64,000 nucleotides of DNA from Neptuniibacter halophilus (GTDB lineage Bacteria; Pseudomonadota; Gammaproteobacteria; Pseudomonadales; Balneatricaceae). Position numbers and translations under genes: made by a program. The notes beneath the pieces are model-generated. The model saw nothing but the letters and a program-made list of their open reading frames with translations, did no database searches and had not been told where the DNA came from. Position 1 is the stretch's first letter, and the number at the start of each line of letters is the position of its first letter. The DNA lies in assembly GCF_030295765.1 (NCBI RefSeq), contig NZ_AP027292.1, positions 2,356,001 to 2,420,000 on the forward strand. Direction: 5' to 3'. This document shows positions 41,071 to 51,188 of the stretch, piece after piece.

Positions 41071-41559
41071 TTAGTGCTGCGCTTCTTCTGCGGCTTGCTG
41101 CTGCATCTGGCTCATCTGCTGAGCGTACAGAGCATCGAAGTTAACCGGAGACAGCATCAGTGCAGGGAAGCTTGCCTTAACAACCATGCTGTCGATCGCT
41201 TCACGTGCGTACGGGAACAGAATGCTTGGGCAGAACGCGCCCAGAGTGTGGTGCATCTCCTGCTCGCCGAGGCCGGAGATAGCGAAGATACCGGCTTGCT
41301 GCAGCTCAACCAGAAACGCGGTTTTATCTTCGTTTTTAACGGTTACGGTCAGGGTCAGTACCACTTCGAAAGCTGACTCACCGACCTGGTTAGTCTGGGT
41401 GTTCATCTCCAGGCCAACTTCAGGCTGCCATGGGCTCATGAAGATTTCAGGTGAGTTCGGGGATTCGAAAGAAGCATCTTTAATGTAGACGCGCTGAACC
41501 GCAAACTGAGGGCCCTGCTGCGCTTCCTGAGATGCAGTGTTCTGATCGTTCTCGGACAT
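41071..41559 (-). CDS. secB: SecB export chaperone
   Basis: SecB (162 aa) is a homotetrameric chaperone that keeps precursors unfolded and delivers them to SecA. The sequence begins with an acidic, Gln-rich tail and contains [22 protein letters not shown], then [10 protein letters not shown], the [14 protein letters not shown] segment, and [14 protein letters not shown]. These are diagnostic. It is third in a minus-strand operon yibN-grxC-secB, as in E. coli. Confidence 0.98.
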   Translation of the reverse strand: MSENDQNTASQEAQQGPQFAVQRVYIKDASFESPNSPEIFMSPWQPEVGLEMNTQTNQVGESAFEVVLTLTVTVKNEDKTAFLVELQQAGIFAISGLGEQEMHHTLGAFCPSILFPYAREAIDSMVVKASFPALMLSPVNFDALYAQQMSQMQQQAAEEAQH

Positions 41560-41581
41560 GACTTATCCTTATTTTTTAAAT

Positions 41582-41839
41582 TTAGTTGGCGCTTAGCAGC
41601 TCATCCAGTTTGCCCTGGTGCTCCAGAGCAAACATCTCATCACAGCCGCCGATAGGGGTTCCACCGATAAAAATCTGCGGCACAGTATGGCCACCACTGA
41701 GGCGGGTCATCTCCTGGCGCTTGCTCAGGTCGCCGTCGACTTTGATCTCGGTGTACTCAACCTGTTTGTGATCCAGCAGCATCTTGGCGCGGATGCAGTA
41801 GGGGCACCAGGTTGTGGTGTAAATAATAATCTCTTGCAT
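41582..41839 (-). CDS. grxC: Glutaredoxin 3
   Basis: Grx3 (85 aa) reduces disulfides and glutathionylated proteins. The redox motif is Cys12-Pro-Tyr-Cys15 (YTTTWCPYCIRA). The cis-proline motif TVPQIFI and the C-terminal GGCDEMFALE glutathione-binding segment are present. It lies 22 bases before secB and 5 bases after yibN on the minus strand. Confidence 0.97.
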   Translation of the reverse strand: MQEIIIYTTTWCPYCIRAKMLLDHKQVEYTEIKVDGDLSKRQEMTRLSGGHTVPQIFIGGTPIGGCDEMFALEHQGKLDELLSAN

Positions 41840-41844
41840 AGTAT

Positions 41845-42258
41845 TTACTTAATGATGGGCAGGCTCTGGCCTTTCCATTCGGTCATGCCACCGGAAAGAC
41901 GTACAGCCTTTTCGAAGCCGGCCGCCTTAAGCTTACGTGTCGCGGTACCGGCAGCCTGACCCAGATTGCAAACCACAATAATCGGACGCTCTTTGAACTT
42001 GGTCAGTTCATCCATGCGGCGGTCCAGATCGGACAGAGGGATATGTTTGGCATTGGTGATATGCCCGGTCGCCCACTCTTTTTTCGGACGGATATCAACA
42101 ATGATCGCATCGTCTTTGTTGATCAGTTGGGTGGCCTGAGCAGGGGTAACTGCTTTGCCGGCTTTACTGCGTTCGAACAGGAGGAACATCACCAGGGTCA
42201 GTACCCAGGCGGCAACCATGAATGGGTGGTTGCTGATAAACTCGATATATTGATCCAT
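41845..42258 (-). CDS. yibN: YibN-like membrane-anchored rhodanese-domain protein
   Basis: A 137-residue protein with an N-terminal membrane helix (about residues 12-28, FMVAAWVLTLVMFLLFE) and a cytoplasmic rhodanese domain (about 40-137). VDIRPKKEWATGHITNAKHIP is the domain signature. The active-site Cys97 is in VVCNLGQAAG. In E. coli YibN precedes grxC-secB and has been linked to membrane protein biogenesis. It is the first gene of the operon, divergent from gpmI; a candidate minus-strand -10 TATACT lies at 42319-42314. Confidence 0.93.
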   Translation of the reverse strand: MDQYIEFISNHPFMVAAWVLTLVMFLLFERSKAGKAVTPAQATQLINKDDAIIVDIRPKKEWATGHITNAKHIPLSDLDRRMDELTKFKERPIIVVCNLGQAAGTATRKLKAAGFEKAVRLSGGMTEWKGQSLPIIK

Positions 42259-42475
42259 TGCTAATCCAGATTAGGCCGAAATGGGCCGCTATAAATGCTT
42301 ACAAAGGCGGACTAGTATACCTTGCGATTTTTGACGGGATAAGGGGAAAACCGCTCTAAAATTCTTAAATTGGTGGTTTTCTTTGTAACATGTCGGCAAT
42401 GGTTAGCCTTGCCCTGCCTTTCCAAGTAAAATCCTCGGTTATTCATTTATCGGTTAAAGACAGAATCCTCTCGTT

Positions 42476-44023
42476 ATGACAGCAAAGCGCGCAACCAAAG
42501 CTCTGATCATCCTTGATGGTTACGGTGTAGAAACTTCAGAATCCTCCGCTATTCAGGCTGCCAGTACTCCCGTCTGGGATAAGCTGCTGGCAGAGAACCC
42601 GAATTCCCGGATACAGACCTCCGGTATGGCGGTAGGTCTGCCCGAAGGGCAGATGGGGAACTCGGAAGTGGGGCACATGAATATCGGTGCGGGGCGTACT
42701 GTTTATCAGAACTTTACCCGCATCTCCAAAGCGATTGATGACGGTGATTTCTTTACCAATCCGGTACTGCTGGAAGCGATTGATGCGGCGGTCGCTGCAG
42801 ATAAAGCGGTTCACGTAATGGGCCTGCTTTCTCCGGGTGGTGTTCACAGCCATGAAGAGCATATCTTTGCGCTGCTGGAACTGGCGGTGAAGCGCGGTGC
42901 GAAAAAACTTTATGTCCATGGGATTCTGGATGGACGTGATATGCCGCCGCGCTCTGCTGAGCCATCGATCCGGCGTACAGAAGAAAAGCTGGCAGAACTG
43001 GGCACAGGTGCGATCGCCACGCTGGCAGGTCGCTACTTTACCATGGATCGTGACAACCGCTGGGATCGGGTTCAGTTAAGCTACGACGCGATGACTCAGG
43101 GCAAAGCGCCTTGTCAGTCGGCTTCTGCATTGGAGGCTTTAGAGCAGGCCTACGGACGAGATGAAAACGATGAGTTTGTTCAGGCAACGGTTATCACCGA
43201 TGCCAATGGGCAGGTACAGGGAACGCTGGCTGAGGGTGATGCGCTGATCTGTGCGAACTTCCGTCCTGACCGGGCTCGTGAAATCACCCGTGCTTTCACT
43301 GAGGGTGACAGCTTTGATGGCTTTAACCGGGAACAGCGTCCCTCTCTGCACTATGTGATGATGACGCAGTATGCAGCAGATATTGAAGCGGCCTGCGCGT
43401 ACCCGCCGCAGCCGATCAGAAATGATCTGGGTGAATACCTCTCCTCGTTGGGTAAGACTCAGCTACGCATTGCAGAAACAGAAAAATATGCTCATGTAAC
43501 ATTCTTCTTTAACGGTGGTCAGGAAGAGGTGTATGCCGGTGAAGACCGGATTCTGGTACCTTCGCCGGATGTGGCTACCTACGACCTGAAGCCTGAAATG
43601 AGCGCGCCGGAAGTGACCGGAAAGCTGGTGGAAGCTATCCACAGCGGTAAATACGACCTGATCGTATGTAACTTTGCCAATGGCGATATGGTAGGACACA
43701 CCGGTAAGTTCGATGCGGCCGTTAAAGCCTGTGAAGTGGTGGACGACAGTCTGCGTCAGGTGCTGGCGGCGATCAGAGAGGCAGGTGGCGAAGCATTGAT
43801 CACGGCGGACCACGGCAATGTTGAGCTGATGGTGAACCCGGAAACCGGGCAGCCGCATACCTCTCACACGAACTGGCCGGTCGCTTTGATCTATGAAGGC
43901 TACCGAAATGAATCCATCAAATTGAGAGATGGTGCTCTCTGTGACCTGGCGCCCACCCTGCTGGCGCTGATGGAGCTGGAGAAGCCGGCAGAAATGAGCG
44001 GCTCTTCACTGGCCAACTGGTAA
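42476..44023 (+). CDS. gpmI: Cofactor-independent phosphoglycerate mutase
   Basis: GpmI (515 aa) interconverts 3- and 2-phosphoglycerate with two Mn ions. ALIILDGYG is the N-terminal metal motif. The nucleophile Ser63 is in [33 protein letters not shown], the [10 protein letters not shown] motif and ITADHGNVE metal ligands are present. Length equals E. coli GpmI. It heads the conserved order gpmI-envC-ctpA-yibQ. The stop is followed by a palindromic terminator. Confidence 0.98.
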   Translation: MTAKRATKALIILDGYGVETSESSAIQAASTPVWDKLLAENPNSRIQTSGMAVGLPEGQMGNSEVGHMNIGAGRTVYQNFTRISKAIDDGDFFTNPVLLEAIDAAVAADKAVHVMGLLSPGGVHSHEEHIFALLELAVKRGAKKLYVHGILDGRDMPPRSAEPSIRRTEEKLAELGTGAIATLAGRYFTMDRDNRWDRVQLSYDAMTQGKAPCQSASALEALEQAYGRDENDEFVQATVITDANGQVQGTLAEGDALICANFRPDRAREITRAFTEGDSFDGFNREQRPSLHYVMMTQYAADIEAACAYPPQPIRNDLGEYLSSLGKTQLRIAETEKYAHVTFFFNGGQEEVYAGEDRILVPSPDVATYDLKPEMSAPEVTGKLVEAIHSGKYDLIVCNFANGDMVGHTGKFDAAVKACEVVDDSLRQVLAAIREAGGEALITADHGNVELMVNPETGQPHTSHTNWPVALIYEGYRNESIKLRDGALCDLAPTLLALMELEKPAEMSGSSLANW

Positions 44024-44033
44024 CACAACAGAT

Positions 44034-44062
44034 AAAAAGGGATAACATGTTATCCCTTTTTT
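44034..44062. terminator. Perfectly palindromic terminator between gpmI and envC
   Basis: Bases 44034-44061 are a perfect 28-base palindrome: AAAAAGGGATAAC and GTTATCCCTTTTT with a two-base centre AT. It has A-runs on the left and T-runs on the right. The envC start lies within a few bases of the end. Confidence 0.88.
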
Positions 44063-44066
44063 CTTG

Positions 44067-45221
44067 ATGCCATTTTCTATGTTAATTAATCGAGTGCTTT
44101 CAATCGGTTGTCTGCTGCTGATGCTTGTCAGCGGCCCACTGCTGGCTGCGGATAAGCAGCGCATGACCGAGAAAGAGCTGAAACAACTGAACGGGCGCAT
44201 CAGCGCCCTGCAGAAAGACCTGCGCAAGCAGGAGGGCGAATCCCGCAGTCTGAGCAAGCAGTTGCGTGACAGTGAGCTGAAGATCGGCCGTCTGGCAAAG
44301 CAGATTAAAGCGCTGGACAAACAACTGGGCGGACTAACCAGCCACGCGGGGGAGCTTGAAGCAAAGCGTGATCAACTGAAGCTTGACCTGAAAAAACGAG
44401 CGGGGCTGATAGAGAAACAGATCGCCCAGCAATATCAGATGGGCAATCAGGCGCGTCTGCAACTGTTACTGACTCAGCGAGACCCTGAGCTGCTCGACCG
44501 GCAACTGCGCTACTATGACTTTGTAAATGATGCCCTGCGTCAGGATATGCAGCGCTTCCGCCAGAAGCTGACGGAACTCAGTGGTACTGAGCGAGAACTG
44601 AGTGCCACAGAGCAGAAGATGGTTGAAAAGCGGGCCCAGTTGAGACAGGAGGTCGCTGCTCTGCAGGGCTCGCAGAAAAAGCGTAAAGCGACTCTGGCGC
44701 AGTTGAAGAAGACCCTGTCTACTGATGAGAAGCAACTGCGGCAACTGAAACTCGACCAGAAACGTCTGCAGGCGGTGCTGAAAGAGATCGAGCAGAGCCT
44801 TAACTTCGCGACGCTGGTACCTGACAGTAAAGGCTTTAATCAGCTAAAAGGTAAGCTGCCCTGGCCGTTAAAAGGACGAATTAAACAGAATTTTGGTACC
44901 GTGCAAAATAATATCCGTTATGATGGAATCTGGATCGCTGCCCGGGAAGCGGCGCCGGTACGTGCGGTACATCACGGTCAGGTGGTTTTCGCTGACTGGT
45001 TAAGAGGATATGGTCTGGTGCTGATTATCGACCATGGCGCCGGGTATATGAGCCTCTATGGTTATAACCAGAGCCTGCTGCTGGAAGCCGGTGACTGGGT
45101 TTCTGCCGGAGATACGGTGGCGACTGTGGGCAGCAGTGGTGGTCGGGATCAGAGTGGTCTCTACTTTGCCGTACGCTACAAAGGCAAGCCCAGCAATCCG
45201 AAAAGCTGGTTGAAAAGATAA
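44067..45221 (+). CDS. envC: EnvC-like murein hydrolase activator
   Basis: EnvC-type protein (384 aa from ATG 44067; ATG 44079 is equally possible, giving 380). A signal peptide ends near GPLLAAD. A long coiled coil (about residues 30-260) precedes a LytM/M23-like domain (about 270-384). The LytM metal residues are lost: the usual His is Asn in NNIRYDGIWI and the last HxH is YFAV, as in EnvC, which activates amidases rather than cutting peptidoglycan. No convincing Shine-Dalgarno is seen before either ATG, since the gpmI terminator ends here. Its operon place supports the call. Confidence 0.92.
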   Translation: MPFSMLINRVLSIGCLLLMLVSGPLLAADKQRMTEKELKQLNGRISALQKDLRKQEGESRSLSKQLRDSELKIGRLAKQIKALDKQLGGLTSHAGELEAKRDQLKLDLKKRAGLIEKQIAQQYQMGNQARLQLLLTQRDPELLDRQLRYYDFVNDALRQDMQRFRQKLTELSGTERELSATEQKMVEKRAQLRQEVAALQGSQKKRKATLAQLKKTLSTDEKQLRQLKLDQKRLQAVLKEIEQSLNFATLVPDSKGFNQLKGKLPWPLKGRIKQNFGTVQNNIRYDGIWIAAREAAPVRAVHHGQVVFADWLRGYGLVLIIDHGAGYMSLYGYNQSLLLEAGDWVSAGDTVATVGSSGGRDQSGLYFAVRYKGKPSNPKSWLKR

Positions 45222-45240
45222 CAAGGAATAGGAATCGTTT

Positions 45241-46542
45241 ATGAAGTCATTCACTGGATTGGGCCGGGTGCAGCAAACAATGCTGGCTATCGCATTGGGG
45301 GCATCATTCACGGTTTCTGTTCATGCCACCCCGGAGCTTCAGGCTGAGGAAGCCCCGCTTCAGGAGAAAACCCTGCCGCTGGATGAACTGCGCTTGTTTA
45401 CGGAGGTTTTTCAGCGGATCAAAACAGCCTATGTTGAGCCCGTGGATGACGCGACCCTCCTCGAGGATGCTTTACGTGGCATGATTGCCGGTCTTGATCC
45501 TCACTCCGCCTATCTGGAACCGGATGAGTTCGAAAATCTTCAGGCGCACACCAGTGGTGAGTTTGGTGGTCTGGGTATTGAAGTGGGTGTCGAGGATGGC
45601 TTTGTCCGGGTGATAACGCCGATTGACGATACGCCTGCCCAGCGGGCCGGCGTCAGAGCCGGCGATTTGATTACCAAACTGGACGATCGACCGGTGCAGG
45701 GGATGAGCCTGAACGAAGCGGTTGATCTGATGCGTGGCAAGCCCGGCAGTAAAATTGTGCTGACAATTGTCCGTCAGGGCGAAGAGAAACCACTCGAGAT
45801 CGAAGTGGTAAGGGATATTATTCATGTGGCCAGCGTTCGCAGCCGGATGCTGGATGAGCAGTTTGCTTACCTCCGGGTCTCGCAATTTCAGGTGGATTCC
45901 GGCAGTGAGGTGAAAAAGCACCTGCAGCGTCTGCTGGAGAAAAATCCGCAGGGTCTGGTACTGGATCTGCGAAACAATCCGGGCGGTGTACTTCAGGCTG
46001 CGGTGGATATCAGTGATGCATTTCTCAATGAAGGGCTGATCGTCTACACCAAGGGACGTCTGGCAGAGTCTGAGCAGCGCTTCAGTGCCAACCCGGAAAC
46101 GCTGGTACCTGAACTGCCGCTGGTGGTGCTGATCAATGGTGGTTCTGCCTCGGCTTCGGAAATTGTGGCCGGTGCACTGCAGGATCACAAACGCGCTGTG
46201 ATCATGGGGCTGGATAGCTTTGGCAAAGGGTCGGTACAGACCGTACTGCCCCTGACCAAAGAGCGTGCCCTGAAACTGACCACCGCGCGATACTACACGC
46301 CGAACGGACGTTCTATTCAAGCTCAGGGGATTAAGCCCGATATAGAAGTTAATCAGGCGGAGCTGACTCTGTTGCAGGATCAACCTGCATTTATCAAAGA
46401 GCGTGATCTGAGCGGGCATCTTGAGAATGGTGACGAAGAGGCCGCGTTGAATGATTCCGGCAGCAGTAATCTGGCTTCCCGTGATTACCAGCTATATGAA
46501 GCTTTGAATCTGTTAAAAGCGCTGGTTATCGTTAAACGCTAG
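45241..46542 (+). CDS. ctpA: Carboxyl-terminal processing protease CtpA (S41)
   Basis: CtpA (433 aa) is a periplasmic S41 protease. A signal peptide (about 1-29) is followed by a PDZ domain (about 100-185: GLGIEVGVEDGFVRVITPI) and the protease core. The catalytic Ser304 is in GGSASASEIVAGAL and the base Lys329 in SFGKGSVQTV, 25 residues apart as in known CtpA. The substrate is likely peptidoglycan hydrolases or lipoproteins, by family. It follows envC by 19 bases. Confidence 0.97.
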   Translation: MKSFTGLGRVQQTMLAIALGASFTVSVHATPELQAEEAPLQEKTLPLDELRLFTEVFQRIKTAYVEPVDDATLLEDALRGMIAGLDPHSAYLEPDEFENLQAHTSGEFGGLGIEVGVEDGFVRVITPIDDTPAQRAGVRAGDLITKLDDRPVQGMSLNEAVDLMRGKPGSKIVLTIVRQGEEKPLEIEVVRDIIHVASVRSRMLDEQFAYLRVSQFQVDSGSEVKKHLQRLLEKNPQGLVLDLRNNPGGVLQAAVDISDAFLNEGLIVYTKGRLAESEQRFSANPETLVPELPLVVLINGGSASASEIVAGALQDHKRAVIMGLDSFGKGSVQTVLPLTKERALKLTTARYYTPNGRSIQAQGIKPDIEVNQAELTLLQDQPAFIKERDLSGHLENGDEEAALNDSGSSNLASRDYQLYEALNLLKALVIVKR

Positions 46543-46551
46543 GAGCTTTTC

Positions 46552-47385
46552 ATGCGTCAGGCACTCAACAGGATAGGTTTGCTGCTCGGCTTGCTGTTTG
46601 GCGTTGTCCTGCCTGCTGCTGCCTATGATGCTCCGTTGCTGGCGATTGTGATTGATGATCTGGGTGATAACCGGGCGCGGGGTATGGCTGCGGTGAACCT
46701 GCCCGGGGCCATTACCTATGCGGTTCTGCCACATACGCCGCATGCCCGCGAGCTGGCAATACGGGCACATCAACTCGGTAAAGAGGTGATACTGCATGCC
46801 CCGATGGAGAATAAATCCGGCCTGAGGCTGGGGCCGGGAGCGCTGACCCGGGGGCAGAGTCCGGCGGAGCTGCAGCATGTGCTTAATGGCAATCTTGATG
46901 TGATTCCCTACGTGGTAGGCATGAACAACCATATGGGCAGTATGCTGACCGAGCAGCGTGGCAAGATGGATCCGATCATGCAGGTGGTCAAGCAGCGTAA
47001 CCTGTTTTTTCTCGACAGTGTGACAACATCCGATACCGTGGCCTGGAAGGTAGCGCATGAGTACGGGATTCCCTATCTGGTGCGTGACGTCTTCCTCGAT
47101 AACCAGCGTAATCAGGCGTACATTCATAACCAGTTCAAGCAGGCGCTGTCGCTGGCGGTGAATCGCGGTCATGCAGTACTGATCGGTCACCCTTATCCGG
47201 AAACGGTGGCGTATCTGAATAAAGTCATCCCGATTCTGCAGCAGCTCGGGGTACGTCTGGTGACTGCGTCGGAACTGCTGAACCAGCGTTCGCGTACCCA
47301 GTTAATTCTGGCGCAGCCGACGCTTGATCCCTGCGATCATGCAGAAGGGCATTGTGATTCTCTGCCCGTGGCGGCTAAACGCTAG
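46552..47385 (+). CDS. yibQ: Divergent polysaccharide deacetylase family protein (YibQ)
   Basis: A 277-residue YibQ/DUF610 protein with a signal peptide (about 1-23, cut after PAAA). LLAIVIDDLGDN, AVLPHTPHARELA and HAPMEN are typical, with NNHMGS and HPYPETV as further metal-site-like motifs of the divergent NodB fold. Function is not established, though it is conserved after envC-ctpA. Its 3' end overlaps that of the convergent TauE-type gene by 11 bases. Confidence 0.92.
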   Translation: MRQALNRIGLLLGLLFGVVLPAAAYDAPLLAIVIDDLGDNRARGMAAVNLPGAITYAVLPHTPHARELAIRAHQLGKEVILHAPMENKSGLRLGPGALTRGQSPAELQHVLNGNLDVIPYVVGMNNHMGSMLTEQRGKMDPIMQVVKQRNLFFLDSVTTSDTVAWKVAHEYGIPYLVRDVFLDNQRNQAYIHNQFKQALSLAVNRGHAVLIGHPYPETVAYLNKVIPILQQLGVRLVTASELLNQRSRTQLILAQPTLDPCDHAEGHCDSLPVAAKR

Positions 47386-48157
47386 TCAGTATCTGCAGGC
47401 CATCCCCGATCAGTTTGATACCGACCATGACCGTGAGGGTTTCAAAGGCCCGTTTGACCAGCTTACTCCCCTGTTTTATGGCCAGATGGGCGCCCAGATA
47501 GGAGCCCAGTGTCGCACCCGCAAGCAGGGCCGGTAACCAATCCCAGCGGGGCGGTTGCTGCAGGGCAACGGTCAGCGCTCCGGTGGAGTTCCAGAACAGG
47601 CCAACCAGTATGAGTACATAGGTAACAGCGGTTTTGTAATCCAGACCAAACCAGCGCACCAGCCACAGGGTCACAAACAGGCCGGTACCAGACGTCAGGG
47701 AGCCGTTCAGCGCGCCGATCAGGAGCAGTACCAATCCACCGATAATCATGCCACGGCGATCCCGGTTACGGGGTTCCGCTTCTATGCCCAGGGTCTTTTT
47801 TCGGAATGAGTAGAGGCCAAGGCCGCTGGTGAGTATGCCAAGGCAGAACAGAGTCCAGCCCTCAGGGATACTCAGAATAATATCCGCACCCAGCACAACG
47901 CCGGGTAATCCACAGGCAAGAATATAACCGCAGAAGCGGTAATCCAGTTTCCCCTCCCGCCAGTGGCGCAGAGTGGCGCCTATGCCCAGTGCGACACTGG
48001 CAATCTTATGTGTAGCCAGTGCGGTGCTGAAGCTGAGGCCAAGAAATAAGAGAACGGGTAACTGAAGAAGCCCGGCGCCGCCGCCGGCCATCGCTGAAAG
48101 GCCGTTGGCAAACAGTGACAGGATAAAAAGGCCCAGATGTTCAGCAATCAGATCCAT
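47375..48157 (-). CDS. TauE/SafE-family membrane transporter
   Basis: A 260-residue integral membrane protein of the TauE/SafE (sulfite exporter-like) family. About seven to eight hydrophobic helices are visible (LGLFILSLFANGLSAMAGGGAGLLQLPVLLFLGLS at the start). The family motif AGGGAG is present near residue 18. I set the start at ATG 48157 (MDLIAEHLGLFIL), since the frame continues to 48253 with non-hydrophobic sequence unlike the family. The substrate (sulfite, sulfonate or other anion) is unknown. The 3' end overlaps yibQ tail-to-tail. Confidence 0.85.
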   Translation of the reverse strand: MDLIAEHLGLFILSLFANGLSAMAGGGAGLLQLPVLLFLGLSFSTALATHKIASVALGIGATLRHWREGKLDYRFCGYILACGLPGVVLGADIILSIPEGWTLFCLGILTSGLGLYSFRKKTLGIEAEPRNRDRRGMIIGGLVLLLIGALNGSLTSGTGLFVTLWLVRWFGLDYKTAVTYVLILVGLFWNSTGALTVALQQPPRWDWLPALLAGATLGSYLGAHLAIKQGSKLVKRAFETLTVMVGIKLIGDGLQILTSV

Positions 48158-48213
48158 GGGGTAGTGTCTTCGTAAAGCAGGGAGAGTGGAGGGGGAGGCC
48201 CCTCCGGATGAGA

Positions 48214-48810
48214 TCAGGCCTGACGGAAAACGCCGCTGGCCAGGCGCGGCCACTGGTCAGCCCACTGTTCAGTCGGCTTGCGGCGAAACTCAGTGCGTAC
48301 AAACTGGCGGATGCGGCCTTCAGCAACGGCCAGCATCAGGTTAGCCGAAGCGCCAGCTGTAGTTTCGGTGCGTAAACCATCGCGCACTTCGGCCTCGCGC
48401 AGAATCTGTTTGAGTTGGGTTTCCAGTCGCTCAAAGAACTGGTTGATCCGCTGACGCAGGCGGTCGGTTTCGCCCGCCAGGGCATCACCGGTGAGAATGC
48501 GTGCCATGCCCGGGTTGCGCTCGACAAAGGCAAGCAGCAGAGTGAGCACCTGCTCACACTGTTTGATGCCGTCAGACTCCACCTGAGTGATCGCACTGAC
48601 GCGGCTGAAGATCGTATCTTCAATAAAACCGATAAGCCCTTCAAACATCCGTGCTTTACTGGGGAAGTGCCGATACAGCGCGGCTTCAGAAACACCGACC
48701 TCTTTGGCCAGCGCAGCCGTAGTAATCCGCTGGCCCGGATTGACTTCAAGCATCTGGGCCAGTGATTGCAGAATCTGTTCCCGGCGGGACAGCTTTTCTT
48801 TTTCGCTCAT
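48214..48810 (-). CDS. slmA: Nucleoid occlusion factor SlmA
   Basis: SlmA (198 aa) is a TetR-type DNA-binding protein that blocks FtsZ ring assembly over the nucleoid. The N-terminal helix-turn-helix is clear ([31 protein letters not shown]). [23 protein letters not shown] and [14 protein letters not shown] are SlmA-specific. It is placed after argB by 12 bases, within a coaBC-algC-argB-slmA minus-strand operon. Length is normal. Confidence 0.96.
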   Translation of the reverse strand: MSEKEKLSRREQILQSLAQMLEVNPGQRITTAALAKEVGVSEAALYRHFPSKARMFEGLIGFIEDTIFSRVSAITQVESDGIKQCEQVLTLLLAFVERNPGMARILTGDALAGETDRLRQRINQFFERLETQLKQILREAEVRDGLRTETTAGASANLMLAVAEGRIRQFVRTEFRRKPTEQWADQWPRLASGVFRQA

Positions 48811-48822
48811 TAATATCGATCC

Positions 48823-49761
<939 letters not shown>

Positions 49762-49777
49762 TCAGGCAGGGGTGTGA

Positions 49778-51166
49778 TTATTCGTGGGGGATCGTCAGGC
49801 TGCTGTCGACTTCATGCAGTTTCTCTGCAAACTGATCCCGGATTCGCTGCAGGGCAGCCTCGGTTTCGGCCTCAAAACGCAGAACCAGTACCGGGGTGGT
49901 ATTTGAGGCGCGTACCAGACCCCAGCCATCCGGGTAATCTACACGGACACCGTCAATATGGTTAGCTTCACCGCCGCTGAAGGTCTTCGCCTGTAATGCT
50001 TCAACGATTTCGAATTTGCTCTCATCGGTGACGCTGATGTTCAGCTCCGGAGTGCTGACATCTTCAGGATAGCGGTCAAAAAGCTCGCCGGCGGTGTCCT
50101 GAACTCCGGCCAGAATTTCGAGCAGGCGTGCGGCACTGTAAAGGGCATCGTCAAAACCATACCAGCGCTCCTTGAAGAAGATATGGCCGCTCATCTCGCC
50201 GCCGAGCAGTGCGCCACTCTGTTTGATCTTCTGTTTGATCAGAGAGTGGCCGGTGCGCCACATGGTGGCTTTGCCGCCTGCTTCGCGGATTACCTTGGCC
50301 AGAAGTCGGGAGCATTTAACGTCAAAGATGATTTCGGCGCCCGGATTACGGGAGAGGATATCTTCAGCAAACAGCATCATGACCCGATCAGGGTAGACGA
50401 TAGCGCCCTGCTCGGTGATCACACCGACCCGGTCGCCATCGCCATCAAAGGCCAGACCGAGATCGGCGCCGCAGGCTTTGACTTTGGCGATCGCGTCCTG
50501 CAGGTTTTTGGGCTTGCCCGGATCAGGGTGGTGGTTCGGGAAGGTGCCATCGACGTCACAGTAGAGCGGGATGACTTCGCAGCCGAGTTTGTCGATCAGT
50601 TGCGGGGCCAGTTTGCCGGGAATGCCGTTACCGCAATCCACCACGACTTTCAGCGGACGTGTGAGTCTGACATCGCCCAAAATCCGATCCAGATAGGTCT
50701 GGCTGATATCCAGTTCGCTGTGGGCACCCTCGCCACTGCTGTAGTTCTGCTCAATAATTCGCAGCTTCAGTGCCTGAATATCATCTCCGGACAGAGTATG
50801 GCCGGCGAGCATCATCTTGAATCCATTGTAATCAGCAGGGTTATGGCTGCCGGTAATCATGACGCCGCTGCACTGCTGATCCTGATGAGCAGCAAAATAG
50901 AGGGTGGGCGTGGGGACAAAGCCCACATCGACCACATCACAGCCGCCATCGCTGAGGCCTTCACTGAAAATCTGTTTCAGTTCAGGGCTGGAAAGACGGC
51001 CGTCTGCAGCCACATGGACCCGGTTAACCTGTTGCGACTGTGCTTCGGCAGCAAAGGCCCGGCCCAGATGGTAAACGGTGTCGTCGGTCAGCGCGGTGCC
51101 GACGATGCCGCGCACGTCATAAGCGCGAAAAATAGCATGATCAAGCGTGCTCAGAGGGTAGCGCAT
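49778..51166 (-). CDS. algC: Phosphomannomutase/phosphoglucomutase AlgC
   Basis: AlgC-type enzyme (462 aa) of the alpha-D-phosphohexomutase family, making mannose-1-P and glucose-1-P for polysaccharides and LPS. The active Ser107 is in VMITGSHNPADYNGFKM. The metal loop DGDGDR is in LAFDGDGDRVGVI, and the sugar-binding GEMSGH loop and C-terminal phosphate-binding RASNTTP are present. In Pseudomonas the order is coaBC-dut-algC-argB; here algC starts 22 bases after coaBC, so dut is absent. AAGGA precedes the ATG. Confidence 0.96.
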   Translation of the reverse strand: MRYPLSTLDHAIFRAYDVRGIVGTALTDDTVYHLGRAFAAEAQSQQVNRVHVAADGRLSSPELKQIFSEGLSDGGCDVVDVGFVPTPTLYFAAHQDQQCSGVMITGSHNPADYNGFKMMLAGHTLSGDDIQALKLRIIEQNYSSGEGAHSELDISQTYLDRILGDVRLTRPLKVVVDCGNGIPGKLAPQLIDKLGCEVIPLYCDVDGTFPNHHPDPGKPKNLQDAIAKVKACGADLGLAFDGDGDRVGVITEQGAIVYPDRVMMLFAEDILSRNPGAEIIFDVKCSRLLAKVIREAGGKATMWRTGHSLIKQKIKQSGALLGGEMSGHIFFKERWYGFDDALYSAARLLEILAGVQDTAGELFDRYPEDVSTPELNISVTDESKFEIVEALQAKTFSGGEANHIDGVRVDYPDGWGLVRASNTTPVLVLRFEAETEAALQRIRDQFAEKLHEVDSSLTIPHE

Positions 51167-51188
51167 GGGAATCCTTATGCTTGCAAAA

